Of a DNA stretch of 64,000 nt, positions 26,602 through 34,814 are shown in pieces. Position numbers and translations under genes: made by a program. The stretch's first letter is position 1. Each line of letters begins with the position of its first letter. The notes beneath the pieces are model-generated. The model made no database searches and was not told the origin of the DNA. It saw only the letters and a list, made by a program, of their open reading frames with translations. Source of the DNA: Caldilineaceae bacterium (lineage in GTDB: Bacteria; Chloroflexota; Anaerolineae; Caldilineales; Caldilineaceae); the NCBI GenBank assembly GCA_026708085.1, contig JAPOVP010000035.1, forward strand, positions 1 through 64,000, read 5' to 3'.

Positions 26602-26871
26602 ATGATAGGAATTACACCGCCATTCTTTCTGCTGGGTCCGACCTTGGGTCCGACCGAGTTGATTCTAATTCTGGTGATTGTCATTATCTTCTTTGGCGTC
26701 GGCCGGCTGCCGGAAGTGTTTGGTGGACTGGGCCGCGGTATCCGCGAATTTCGCAAGGCTGCCAAGGACGAGGGTGAAGAGGACGATTCAGAGACAACGG
26801 ATGCCGCCCCCGATGTGGAGAGCGCTGAGCCTGCGGTGAGTTCTGAGACGAATCCACCTGAGAAGGTCTAA
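26602..26871 (+). CDS. tatA: Twin-arginine translocase subunit TatA/TatE family
   Basis: 89 residues. A short N-terminal segment precedes one membrane helix ([20 protein letters not shown]). The amphipathic helix [17 protein letters not shown] with the conserved Phe-Gly hinge region follows, then an acidic unstructured tail. This is the classic TatA layout, a pore-forming subunit for export of folded proteins. The start has AAGGAG at good spacing. The window encodes several clients: the binding proteins at 39.4, 45.9 and 55.3 kb carry SRRxFxR-type Tat signals. No tatC is present here. The TatA versus TatB assignment rests on length and is not absolute. Confidence 0.88.
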   Translation: MIGITPPFFLLGPTLGPTELILILVIVIIFFGVGRLPEVFGGLGRGIREFRKAAKDEGEEDDSETTDAAPDVESAEPAVSSETNPPEKV

Positions 26872-26937
26872 CGTTCGCTTCAGTTGCCGCTTACGCTAGG
26901 GCTTCGACAAGCAGCAACGGACAGTTTGGCGATCGAC

Positions 26938-26964
26938 GAGAAGGCCGAATCGGCCTTCTCGTTT
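26938..26964 (+). terminator. Intrinsic terminator after tatA
   Basis: GAGAAGGCCGA and TCGGCCTTCTC form a nearly loop-less perfect inverted repeat (effective loop GAATC) followed by GTTTCT. It lies between tatA and secG. Confidence 0.7.
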
Positions 26965-27123
26965 CTGTCAGCACCTTGTATTCGAATCTTCGCGCGTAGT
27001 TGCCCAGCACGTGTCAGATTGTCGCTGACCACAGTTGTACAGAGGGACGATCAGGCAGCACAGTGTTTGGGTATTTTGTTGCACGCGTGGTCAGCAGAAC
27101 AGGCAAAACTTCCGAGGTGAAAG

Positions 27124-27342
27124 ATGGATGTTTTCTTTATGATCGCAACAGTTATCATTGCCCTCACACTGATCGGCATCGTCCTGTTGCAGGGTCAGGG
27201 TAGTGGCTTGGGCACCGCCTTTGGGGGCGATGCCGGCATCCAGCGTACGCGCCGCGGCGTGGAAAAAACCATGTTCAATCTGACGCTTACATTGGCGTCG
27301 TTGTTTCTCCTGCTCAGTCTCGTGACAGTCGCCCTTCGCTAG
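27124..27342 (+). CDS. secG: Preprotein translocase subunit SecG
   Basis: 72 residues with two membrane helices (VFFMIATVIIALTLIGIVLLQ and LTLTLASLFLLLSLVTVAL). They flank the conserved cytoplasmic loop GQGSGLGTAFGGDAGIQRTRRG, and length and layout are exactly as expected. SecG assists SecYE in protein translocation. The start is preceded by GAGGTGAAAG. Having secG next to tatA groups two export systems, though the terminator between them suggests separate transcription. Confidence 0.93.
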   Translation: MDVFFMIATVIIALTLIGIVLLQGQGSGLGTAFGGDAGIQRTRRGVEKTMFNLTLTLASLFLLLSLVTVALR

Positions 27343-27346
27343 AACA

Positions 27347-27378
27347 GCAGTGGCCGCTGTTCACAGGCCACTGCGATT
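27347..27378 (+). terminator. Hairpin after secG
   Basis: GCAGTGGCC and GGCCACTGC form a 9-bp stem around GCTGTTCACA, followed by GATTTTCCC. The stem halves are again of the AGTGGCC heptamer type. It ends only a few bases before the ATG of the next gene, so it may act as terminator, as structured leader, or both. Confidence 0.55.
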
Positions 27379-27383
27379 TTCCC

Positions 27384-29174
27384 ATGTCGGAACAACAGCC
27401 ATTCGGGAGGTCGGCCAATCCTGAGGCCCATGGAGCGTCCCAGACGCCTCGATTGCCCACGACCCCGCGTTCCGGTTATCTGCCGGGGCCGGTTGCACCT
27501 CCGGCGACGCCGGCGCCCCTGGGGCGGTATATTCGCTGGCAGATGTTGCTGGCCGTCATGGGAATCATCCTCCTGACGCTTCTGATGGGCGTCACCGCTT
27601 ACAACGTCTCCACGGTTCTGGTTCCGGAGCGGGGCGGCGTCTTTCGTGAAGGCGTTGCCGGCAATCCCCAGTACATCAATCCACTGTTGTGCCACACACA
27701 CGATATCGACCGCGATCTGTGCAGCCTCCTCTTCCGCGGCCTGACCCGACTCGACCAGCAGGGAAGGGTGGTGCCGGACCTGGCCGAGCGCTGGACTGCC
27801 CCGGATGGGCTGGCATACACCTTTACCTTGCGTGAAAACCAGTACTGGCACGACGGCAAACCGGTGACCATCGATGATGTACTGTTTACGATCGAGATGT
27901 TGCAGAGCCCGGATTCACCGATCCTGCCCGACCTGGCGGAGTTGTGGCGTTCGGTCACGGTAGAGCCGGTCGACGAATACACAGTACGCCTTCTGCTGGA
28001 CGAACCCTTTGCCCCGTTCCTCGACTTCACGACGGTGGGACTGCTGCCCAAACATATCTGGCAGGACGTGTCCCCGTCTGAGCTGCTCACGAGCCCGCTC
28101 AATGCGCGCCCGGTCGGCAACGGCCCGATGCAGGCGACGTTGACATCGGCGCAGTTCATACGCCTGGAGCGCAGTCCATTTTCCAATGATGACATTCCCA
28201 TGGTCTCGGCTCTTGAGTTCCATTTCTATCCCGACTATCCTTCAATATACGCCGCCTACGCTGAAGGTGAATTGGATGGTGTGAGCCAGGTATTGCCGGC
28301 GGACATTTCACTGGCACAGGAACGTACCGATTTGCAGCTCTTTTCCGCGCCGCTATCGACCTATGTCGGTGTGATCTTTAACCTGCAGAATCCGGATGTC
28401 CCCTTTTTGCAGGATGCAAACGTACGCCGTGGGCTCTATCACGCCCTGGACCGCGAGCGGCTTCTCGATGATGTGGTCGGCGGGCATGGTGTACTCGCAT
28501 CTTCTCCCATTCCGTCGAACAACTGGGGGCACGCGGCGGATACACCCTCATATGATTATGACCCGGGTGAAGCGCAACGTCTTCTGAATGAGAGCGGTTG
28601 GGTCGACACGGACGGCGACGGCACGCGCGACAAAGACGGGCTGCCCATGCAGCTCGTCCTGCTCACGAACGACGGGCCAACCCGCATCGCGCTAATCGAA
28701 CAGATCGCGGCGGACTGGCAGGCCGTGGGTGTCAAAGTCGTCGTGGAGAGCGTCAGCTTCACCGGATTCGTAACCGATTTCCTGACGCCGCGGCGCTTTG
28801 AAGCCGCGCTTCTCAGTTGGGATATCTCAGGCGACCCCGATCCCTTTCCCCTCTATCACAGCAGCCAGGTCGGTACGGGCCAAAACTACGGCGGATGGTC
28901 CAATGAGGACGCGGATGCCTTGATGATCGAGGCCAGAAGCACGGTGGACCCGGAGAAACGCAAGTCACTCTATGCCGTGTTTCAGCATGTCTTTGCCGAC
29001 GACGTACCGGCGATCCCTCTGTATTACCCTGTTTATACCTACGGCGTCAGCGAGCGCGTCAAAGCGGTCCAGATTGGGCCGTTGAACACGCCGGCCGACC
29101 GATTCGCTACGTTCCCCGACTGGTATATCCTCACCCGCCGCGTCCCCGCGAATCAACAGTTGAGTGGAAACTAA
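27384..29174 (+). CDS. Membrane-anchored family 5 peptide-binding protein
   Basis: 596 residues with a Pro-rich cytoplasmic N terminus of about 50 residues and one uncleaved helix (MLLAVMGIILLTLLMGVTAY). The family 5 blocks then follow in canonical order: NPQYINPLL, YWHDGKPVTIDDVLFTIEML, VGNGPMQAT, YAEGELDGVSQ, ANVRRGLYHALDRERLLDD and YDYDPGEAQRLL. It should bind peptides or similar solutes outside while tethered through its N terminus. No permease or ATPase is adjacent, so it may feed a transporter elsewhere or act as a sensor. The start ATG has no clear ribosome-binding site and directly follows a hairpin. It is a useful in-window control for the permuted protein at 4.7-7.5 kb. Confidence 0.88.
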   Translation: MSEQQPFGRSANPEAHGASQTPRLPTTPRSGYLPGPVAPPATPAPLGRYIRWQMLLAVMGIILLTLLMGVTAYNVSTVLVPERGGVFREGVAGNPQYINPLLCHTHDIDRDLCSLLFRGLTRLDQQGRVVPDLAERWTAPDGLAYTFTLRENQYWHDGKPVTIDDVLFTIEMLQSPDSPILPDLAELWRSVTVEPVDEYTVRLLLDEPFAPFLDFTTVGLLPKHIWQDVSPSELLTSPLNARPVGNGPMQATLTSAQFIRLERSPFSNDDIPMVSALEFHFYPDYPSIYAAYAEGELDGVSQVLPADISLAQERTDLQLFSAPLSTYVGVIFNLQNPDVPFLQDANVRRGLYHALDRERLLDDVVGGHGVLASSPIPSNNWGHAADTPSYDYDPGEAQRLLNESGWVDTDGDGTRDKDGLPMQLVLLTNDGPTRIALIEQIAADWQAVGVKVVVESVSFTGFVTDFLTPRRFEAALLSWDISGDPDPFPLYHSSQVGTGQNYGGWSNEDADALMIEARSTVDPEKRKSLYAVFQHVFADDVPAIPLYYPVYTYGVSERVKAVQIGPLNTPADRFATFPDWYILTRRVPANQQLSGN

Positions 29175-29273
29175 GCCGCTCTCCTGTCACCTGAACACGT
29201 ACATTTATCCAACTTTCGCCCGTCGGAGAGACGCCAAAACGGCAACGCAGGCAGTACATTCTCGCATATCGAT

Positions 29274-29303
29274 TTGACAGGTGACACACGCACATGATAT
29301 AAA
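29274..29303 (+). promoter_or_regulatory. Promoter of tRNA-Leu
   Basis: TTGACA (29274-29279), 18-base spacer, TATAAA (29298-29303). The tRNA 5' end lies 14 bases downstream, consistent with a very short leader. Confidence 0.75.
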
Positions 29304-29316
29304 TACGGCTTACTGA

Positions 29317-29400
29317 GCCGCAGTGGCGGAATAGGAAGACGCGCTACGTTCAGGGCGTAGTGGGCATTAGCTCGTGGGGGTTCAAATCCCTCCTGCGGCA
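29317..29400 (+). tRNA. tRNA-Leu (anticodon CAG)
   Basis: 84 bases. The acceptor strands GCCGCAG and CTGCGGC pair perfectly, with discriminator A. The anticodon arm CTAC-GTTCAGG-GTAG gives CAG. A long variable arm (around TGGGCATTAGCTCG) and T-arm GGGGGTTCAAATCCCTC identify a class II leucine tRNA. CCA is not encoded. Own promoter upstream. Confidence 0.95.
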
Positions 29401-29533
29401 TCTAAGGGACCCAGATGATCCGTCCGGGTTCCTTTTGTTCTTATCCTGTCGTGTTCAGAGTTCCCTCGGGCCGCGTCCTTTCCGGCAAGGGCGCAGCCAA
29501 TCTTTACGCGACGTTGTCTGCCGAGAATAGTCG

Positions 29534-29974
29534 ATGGGTCTTGTCAGAGTCCCGATCAATCCAGGTCCGCAAGATGTACGAAGACAGCGCCACCCGGCCT
29601 ATCCGGCCCTGCTGTTGCTTGCGGTCGTCGTTGGGCTGTATTTTCTGTTTCAGCATGTGGAGCAGCTGCGCGAGTTGAGCGCCGTGCAGGCGCAGGTTGC
29701 CGAAATGCGGCAGAACATTGCGCTTGGCGAGCAGAATACGCTGGACCTGGAAGCACAGTTGCGCTACGCGACAAGCGACGAGTATGTGGTGCAGATGGCG
29801 CGCGGTGAATTGGGCTACATTCAGGAGGGAGATGAGGTCTACATTCTGTTGGACGAGCCCGCCGCGCGGTTGGGGAGCCCGCCTGCGGAACCACCCTCGG
29901 TGGTAGAGGAGGAATCATTCCGGCCCTTGGATTGGGCGTGGTGGCAGTCGTTAATCCAACAGATCCGGGGGTAG
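29534..29974 (+). CDS. FtsB/DivIC-type septum formation initiator
   Basis: 146 residues with a basic N terminus, one membrane helix (ALLLLAVVVGLYFLFQHVEQL), then a coiled coil (LSAVQAQVAEMRQNIALGEQN) and the family's conserved end block YVVQMARGELGYIQEGDEVYI. Such bitopic proteins join FtsL and FtsQ/DivIB at the division site. The Pro/Glu-rich C-terminal tail is an extension. It is located alone between two tRNA genes, with no other division genes in the window. ATG versus nearby starts is not decided by a clear ribosome-binding site. Confidence 0.82.
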   Translation: MGLVRVPINPGPQDVRRQRHPAYPALLLLAVVVGLYFLFQHVEQLRELSAVQAQVAEMRQNIALGEQNTLDLEAQLRYATSDEYVVQMARGELGYIQEGDEVYILLDEPAARLGSPPAEPPSVVEEESFRPLDWAWWQSLIQQIRG

Positions 29975-30039
29975 GATGAATGCACCGCTGGCCGAGGGCG
30001 CTCTGTCGAAAGGTTGTCAGAACTGCGAAACGCTGAGAT

Positions 30040-30068
30040 TTGACGCTGTGCGGTGGGTGTGTTAAACT
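30040..30068 (+). promoter_or_regulatory. Promoter of initiator tRNA
   Basis: TTGACG (30040-30045), 17-base spacer, TAAACT (30063-30068). The tRNA begins 13 bases downstream. Confidence 0.7.
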
Positions 30069-30080
30069 ATTTTTTACTGT

Positions 30081-30152
30081 TGCGGGGTGGAGCAGTGGCA
30101 GCTCGTCGGGCTCATAACCCGAAGGTCGCAGGTTCGAATCCTGCCCCCGCTA
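30081..30152 (+). tRNA. Initiator tRNA-fMet (anticodon CAT)
   Basis: The anticodon arm GGG-CTCATAA-CCC has the three consecutive G-C pairs diagnostic of initiator tRNA. The acceptor pairs GCGGGG with CCCCGC while the terminal 1-72 pair is mismatched (T opposite T), the other initiator hallmark. T-arm GCAGGTTCGAATCCTGC. The D-loop is short, giving only 72 bases. CCA is not encoded. Confidence 0.92.
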
Positions 30153-30166
30153 CCTCAGTTTCATAA

Positions 30167-30202
30167 AGCCGCCGAACCGAAATCGGTCGGCGGCTCATTT
30201 TT
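30167..30202 (+). terminator. Intrinsic terminator after initiator tRNA
   Basis: AGCCGCCGAACCGA and TCGGTCGGCGGCT form a strong stem with one bulged base and a two-base loop, followed by CATTTTTG. Confidence 0.75.
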
Positions 30203-30239
30203 GACATTGGATTGTACGGTTCGCAGTTTGGTTTGGCCC

Positions 30240-30313
<74 letters not shown>

Positions 30314-30344
30314 CTCTCCATCGTGCGCTAAAATGCGACAGACA

Positions 30345-30378
30345 GTGGGCATGGCCGTTAGCGCGGCTGTGCCCATTT
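30345..30378 (+). terminator. Hairpin after tRNA-Met
   Basis: GTGGGCA..GCCG and CGGC..TGCCCAT pair with a small internal loop and run into TTTGTAT. It lies between the tRNA and the convergent sialidase-like gene. Confidence 0.5.
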
Positions 30379-30424
30379 GTATATTGCTCCCCAGAGGCGC
30401 GCCTGTCCGATTCTATCCCCGCAT

Positions 30425-31501
30425 TCAGTCCGGAATCCGGTATGAACTGGCCTGGATGCAGGTAACGCCCTCGCTATCCTGACCATAGTAAGCGGTACAT
30501 ATCGAGCCGTCAGGCCGCTGGACCGAGGTCGGATAGCCAAGGTCTCCGTTAGAGAAGTCGTCCCGGAGGATCAGCTCGTTATCGATATCCCAACTCGCGC
30601 CCTCGTCGTTGCTCAGACAGGCGCGAATCCCGAAAGGCGCCCAGCGACAGCCGTAGGTGCACAGCAGGCGGCCGTCCTGCAGGCGCAGCATATGGGGCGG
30701 CAGGCCGCGCATCGGCGTCGATTGCGCACGGCTCCAGGTGCGCCCGCCGTCGTCCGAGTGACACTGGTAGAGATGATAGTTGCCCTCTTCATGCGTGCGC
30801 AGCATCGCCAGCACACGTCCGCCCGGCAGCGCAAGCAGGGCGGGTTCGAAGAAGCCGATCCTGTCATCGACCGCGATCAGGCGGGCGCCGCGCCAGGTGC
30901 GGCCCTGGTCGTAGGAGGGCACGACAAATGAGGGGCACGGGACCTGGCTCTCGTCGTAACATGGCAGCAGCAGGCTTCCGTCTTCCAGTTCGGCGATCGA
31001 TCGCAGCGTGTACCCAGAAACAAAGGGAGAGACATTGACGCGGGCGCTTCCGTCCCACGTGCGCCCGCCATCTTCGGAGCGATGGACATAGGTACCTTCC
31101 GCCACCGGAAAAGAGCCGGCCCAGGCAAACGCCTCGTCCCGTCTATATCGTGCGCAAGCCGGGTCAGCGTCGGCTGCGTCCAGCGAGACAAAGCTGTTAC
31201 GCGCTGTGTTGACCAGCAGCACACCGCTGGAGAGCTGCACCATGCCGGGGTCGTCCATGCCGGCGAAGTCGTAACCGGCGATCACCTGCGGCCCGTGCCA
31301 GCTCTGGCCGCCGTCCCTGGAGCGCAGCAGCATGTTGAGCAGACTCGGGTCGAGATGCGTGATGACGGGGCGGCGCATCGCCTCGCAGAAGGCCAGCACC
31401 CACTCCCCGTCCTGCAGGATCTTGATATCCGGCCAGGCGCAGTAGGCGTGGGGGTTCTTGTAGATGAGTTGGTGCGTCAGGTCCGGTGGGCGCAAGGGCA
31501 T
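30425..31501 (-). CDS. Sialidase/BNR-repeat family protein
   Basis: 358 residues without a signal peptide. Five Asp-box turns (S-x-D-x-G-x-x-W) mark a six-bladed propeller: SRDGGQSW, SEDGGRTW, SYDQGRTW, SDDGGRTW and SNDEGASW. An Arg of FCEAMRRPVITH could belong to the substrate carboxylate-binding triad, but I cannot assign all catalytic residues. Such cytoplasmic family members in sugar-degrading bacteria hydrolyse or bind glycosides; sialic acid specificity is not shown. It stands alone on the minus strand, convergent with the tRNA genes and 36 bases downstream of the radical SAM gene. Confidence 0.8.
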   Translation of the reverse strand: MPLRPPDLTHQLIYKNPHAYCAWPDIKILQDGEWVLAFCEAMRRPVITHLDPSLLNMLLRSRDGGQSWHGPQVIAGYDFAGMDDPGMVQLSSGVLLVNTARNSFVSLDAADADPACARYRRDEAFAWAGSFPVAEGTYVHRSEDGGRTWDGSARVNVSPFVSGYTLRSIAELEDGSLLLPCYDESQVPCPSFVVPSYDQGRTWRGARLIAVDDRIGFFEPALLALPGGRVLAMLRTHEEGNYHLYQCHSDDGGRTWSRAQSTPMRGLPPHMLRLQDGRLLCTYGCRWAPFGIRACLSNDEGASWDIDNELILRDDFSNGDLGYPTSVQRPDGSICTAYYGQDSEGVTCIQASSYRIPD

Positions 31502-31537
31502 CGAGTCCGTTCATCTTTCGAGTTCGCGCACAGGCTG

Positions 31538-32500
31538 CTAAAAGGGAGGCCTGAATCCTTCTTTGCCCTCTCCTAACTCAGGCAAGCCGCGATCTTGCAG
31601 TTCTTTTTTCAGGTGCAGAAAGAACTCCCGATAGCGTTTCTCGTACTCGTGGACGAAATCTTTCCGACCGCAACCCAGTTTTTCTGCCATCAAATCAAGC
31701 GCCTGTTCTCGGGTTCCGGCTAGGAAGCGCCCGCGGCGGAAGTGGAAGGGTTGGGCTATGAAATCCTTGACTCCGGTGGCTACCAGATTTTCAGTGAACT
31801 GATGCTTGTCATTGACCAGCAAGACCGGTGTCATTGTGATGCAGGTATCAAGCCCGGCAGCCTGAATTTCCCCGATTGCCTCAAGCCGTACCGGATTCGA
31901 GGGGCAGAACGGTTCAAAGGTGCTTCGGATACTCTCATCGTCCGTGGTAACGGTCATATTAATCTGTACGCGCCCGCCACTCTCTTCAATCTTGCGATAC
32001 AGGTTGATGTCACGCACCACAGTAGGGCTTCGCGTTTGCACTACCAGCTTGGGCTTATGATGTTCGGCCATGACCTTGAGGAGTTGGCGGGTCAATTCCA
32101 AATGCTTCTCTACCGGCTGATAAGGATCTGTCACGCTGCTTATATATATGCGCTTGCCATCCAGAGAGCCCGGCTTGCGTTTCTTCAGCAACGCAACGGC
32201 ATTCTCCTTGACGGTGACCCAATAGCCCCACGACTCCTGCTTTGTGATATCCCGGCTAAAAAAAGCCGCGTAGCAATAGGTGCAGCCGAAAGAGCAGCCG
32301 CTATAGGGATTGAGCGTGTAATCATATGCGTCCATAAACCCGGTAGCACGGGTCAATATATCGCGGAAAGGGGCGTAGGTGACAGCAGTGGGGCCGATAT
32401 GATCTGGCTGGGATGTGAGGCTAGGTGGCTTGTCCTCAGGAAGAAAGCCAACCTCGTCACCAAACAAACTGCCTTGCACCGGCATCTTGACATTTGGCAT
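31538..32500 (-). CDS. Radical SAM protein, SPL-like
   Basis: 320 residues from the ATG at 32500, selected because GGAG lies upstream; the track ORF adds 23 residues. The iron-sulfur motif is CSFGCTYC (C-x3-C-x2-C) within LNPYSGCSFGCTYCYAAFF, and the body has RIYISSVTDPYQPVEK and VVQTRSPTVVRDI. These features are shared with the spore photoproduct lyase-like group of unknown function (Rv2578c-type). It generates a 5'-deoxyadenosyl radical, but the substrate is not known. It lies 88 bases downstream of the methyltransferase-like gene on the same strand, so the two may form a unit. Confidence 0.85.
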   Translation of the reverse strand: MPNVKMPVQGSLFGDEVGFLPEDKPPSLTSQPDHIGPTAVTYAPFRDILTRATGFMDAYDYTLNPYSGCSFGCTYCYAAFFSRDITKQESWGYWVTVKENAVALLKKRKPGSLDGKRIYISSVTDPYQPVEKHLELTRQLLKVMAEHHKPKLVVQTRSPTVVRDINLYRKIEESGGRVQINMTVTTDDESIRSTFEPFCPSNPVRLEAIGEIQAAGLDTCITMTPVLLVNDKHQFTENLVATGVKDFIAQPFHFRRGRFLAGTREQALDLMAEKLGCGRKDFVHEYEKRYREFFLHLKKELQDRGLPELGEGKEGFRPPF

Positions 32501-32588
32501 TGTTGACTCCCAAGAGTTAGAAGGCGCCCTCGTCTCTCGGATCGAAAGTGTGTCGAGGCGATTGCCCAAAATAGCATAGATGGTCGGG

Positions 32589-33521
32589 TCAAAAAGGAAT
32601 GTCCGGCCCGATCAGTAAGCCACAGGCCTTTACCTGCAGATATGGCCGGTAATTCCACCCTTGCCAAAAGCCATTTCTTTTGGCCCAATCACCAATATAT
32701 GCAGTCGAACATTTGATACAACCATCGGGTTTTCCCTCATGGAGAGGATAGTATCCCGATTTCCCCTCATGAATAGGATAGTATCTCGGTGACGAGTTAT
32801 AGACTGGGGTAAAAGGAAAGACGTCTCGCATCTTTTCAAAGTTCCCTTCATGACAACTGAACGCCCCTCCAGAAGGATCTATAGTCTGATAAAGATGGTT
32901 GATGACCTCCTTCAGGTCATTATTGTTCGTGTAAGTGACATGGAACGCTGTCAGCCATGTTTCACAATCAACTTTTCTTACATTTTCCCAATTCGTGTCT
33001 TGTCCTCGACCATGGTGGATAACACTAACGGCACGAGCCAACTCTGTTCCGGCAAGACTGCGTTTTGCTTCCTTGCAAAAGGCAGTCCAGACCAAGTTGC
33101 CCATTCCCAACATGAGCCGACTAGTGTCAAATTCCTCAATAGTAATGCGGTCAATACTACGGTTGTCTTCAATGGCTTCGGACGCCATTAGCGCAGCAGC
33201 TATACGTCCAACGGAGGTTCCAGCACCAAAGTCGACGACTCTGAGAGTGTTCCGGCCTCCGGTTCCAAAATTCATCGCATCTTTTAGTCTAGATAAGGCT
33301 TCCCATGCCATGTAGACGTGGCCGAGCTGGTAGCGGATCACATAGGCCGGTGGAATATACTCCCTGTCGTAATCTATTCTCTTATATCCTCTCAATCCTT
33401 CCCGCAGATCCTTCATGGCCTTCTGGGCCTCTTGTCGGTCAATTGTCCTTCCTTGAGCCCAGGCAACCAACGCATCAGCGCAGGATTTGTCCAGCAACTC
33501 TTCAATTTTCTTCCTATCCAT
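32589..33521 (-). CDS. Putative SAM-dependent methyltransferase
   Basis: 310 residues, soluble. Motif I of a Rossmann methyltransferase is visible as LRVVDFGAGTSVGRIAAALM. The acidic end of strand 2 could be RITIEEFDTSRLM. No clear motif IV; the C-terminal third has two near-repeats (YYPIHEGKSG, YYPLHEGKPDG) and CIKCSTAYIGDW. It is distantly reminiscent of Rsm22-type proteins, but I would not name it. Base composition is visibly lower in GC than the flanking sugar operon, suggesting that this gene and the radical SAM gene arrived together by transfer (inference). Confidence 0.6.
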   Translation of the reverse strand: MDRKKIEELLDKSCADALVAWAQGRTIDRQEAQKAMKDLREGLRGYKRIDYDREYIPPAYVIRYQLGHVYMAWEALSRLKDAMNFGTGGRNTLRVVDFGAGTSVGRIAAALMASEAIEDNRSIDRITIEEFDTSRLMLGMGNLVWTAFCKEAKRSLAGTELARAVSVIHHGRGQDTNWENVRKVDCETWLTAFHVTYTNNNDLKEVINHLYQTIDPSGGAFSCHEGNFEKMRDVFPFTPVYNSSPRYYPIHEGKSGYYPLHEGKPDGCIKCSTAYIGDWAKRNGFWQGWNYRPYLQVKACGLLIGPDIPF

Positions 33522-33632
33522 TACCAGCGATCTCGTCTTTGGCGGTAGAATCCAACAATTGAGCAGAGGAGTACCCTACTCAACTCTAGGCCAGTATAAT
33601 TTCCTAGTCGTCCCTAAACCAAACGAAACGGG

Positions 33633-34727
33633 TCATATCTGACCTTTTTCGAGCATATCTATGAACGGATTGTCCCGAATCTCCAGCGGGAAGTCGACGC
33701 GCGCCAACCCCTGCCGCTGCGACTCATAGATGGCCATGATCATCTCCAGCGCGGCGCGGCCCTGTTTTCCGCTCGAGACGCTCTCGCGGTTATTCTCGAT
33801 GCAGTCAACCAGGTCGCTCACGGCGTTGATCCAGGCGTGTTGACGCTGCGTCGCCACCGGCTCCCATGCGACCGGCTCGGTCTGCATGCGCCAGCGGTGA
33901 AGATAGGGTTCCCAGCCGTAGCCGCCGGACCGCTCCAGGCTGTTGCCGGCGCCGTGCTGGATCGCCAGCCGCCCTTCATCCCCTTCGATCAGGATTTCGA
34001 ACGTGCCATAGCGCCGCCGTCCGCCCGACTCAAAGAAGAAGAGGCAGCCGCTGTCCATGCGGAACAACCCGGCGCCAACGTCCTCGATAGTGACCGTCTT
34101 GTTGCCCCGCTCCACCGTGGCGAAAACCCACTCGGGATCACCGGCGTAGAAGCGGATCAGATCGAAAAGATGCGTACAGTCGTGCATCAAATTACCGCCG
34201 CCCGCCGTCTGGTAATGCGCATGCCAGCTGGCGGGATCGCGCCGTTCGGGCGTGAGCAGGTGGCCCCGGATCGTGCGTAGATTGCCGATCTCCCCCTGCT
34301 CAATCATCTTCTTTATACCAATGTAATTCGCCTCAAAGCGCATCGAATGGTTGACGATCAGTTTGGCGCCGGCGCGGTCGCAGGCGGCGATCATCCGGTC
34401 CGCCTCTTCGAGGTGGAAGGCCATTGGCTTCTCGCAAAGGACGCCGCGTGCGCCGGCTTCGGCTGCGGCAATCGTCACCGGCCCTTTCAGATTGTCCATT
34501 GTACAGACGCTGACGATATCGACGTTGGCCTGCGCCAGCATCTCCTCATAGCTGTCGTAACGCTGCGGGATCGACCAGCGTTCGCAGAAGAGATCCAGCT
34601 TGTCGGCGTCAATGTCAGCCGCGGCCACCAGTTGCGTGCCGGGGACGTGCGTGTACGCAGCCGCGTGCAGTGCGGCCACCCTGCCGCAGCCAACGATGCC
34701 CACCGTGTAACGCTTGTCATCGCTCAT
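33633..34727 (-). CDS. Gfo/Idh/MocA-family oxidoreductase, copy 1
   Basis: 364 residues. The N-terminal NAD(P)-binding Rossmann fold has YTVGIVGCGRVAALHAAAY, and the conserved GVLCEKPMAF contains the EKP Lys. The C-terminal alpha/beta domain has NLMHDCTHLFDLIRFYAGDP, including the His of the catalytic block. It oxidises or reduces a sugar or inositol-like substrate. It is almost the same length as the next gene upstream and very similar to it, so it arose by tandem duplication. A degraded piece of the permease gene lies between them. It starts with an ATGA overlap to that fossil reading frame. Last gene of the sugar-transport operon. Confidence 0.92.
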   Translation of the reverse strand: MSDDKRYTVGIVGCGRVAALHAAAYTHVPGTQLVAAADIDADKLDLFCERWSIPQRYDSYEEMLAQANVDIVSVCTMDNLKGPVTIAAAEAGARGVLCEKPMAFHLEEADRMIAACDRAGAKLIVNHSMRFEANYIGIKKMIEQGEIGNLRTIRGHLLTPERRDPASWHAHYQTAGGGNLMHDCTHLFDLIRFYAGDPEWVFATVERGNKTVTIEDVGAGLFRMDSGCLFFFESGGRRRYGTFEILIEGDEGRLAIQHGAGNSLERSGGYGWEPYLHRWRMQTEPVAWEPVATQRQHAWINAVSDLVDCIENNRESVSSGKQGRAALEMIMAIYESQRQGLARVDFPLEIRDNPFIDMLEKGQI

Positions 34728-34801
34728 TTGGGTGCTCCTGCCAAGGCGGCGCCCGCGTAGGATGGCGTCATCGGGACGATGATGATCGCCGGCGGGCGCA
34801 T
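34724..34801 (-). pseudogene. Fossil 3' end of the permease gene between duplicated oxidoreductases
   Basis: Read on the minus strand, the spacer translates to a peptide containing PPAIIIVPMTPSYAGAALAG and ending APK-stop. It aligns with the end of the intact permease gene at 35906 (PTAIIIILMMRTFAGAALVG, ending AFK-stop). Both copies end in the same ATGA overlap with an oxidoreductase start. The duplicated unit therefore included the tail of the permease gene plus the oxidoreductase. No function is expected except carrying the ribosome-binding site. Confidence 0.85.
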
Positions 34802-34814
34802 GGGGATTCCCGTG

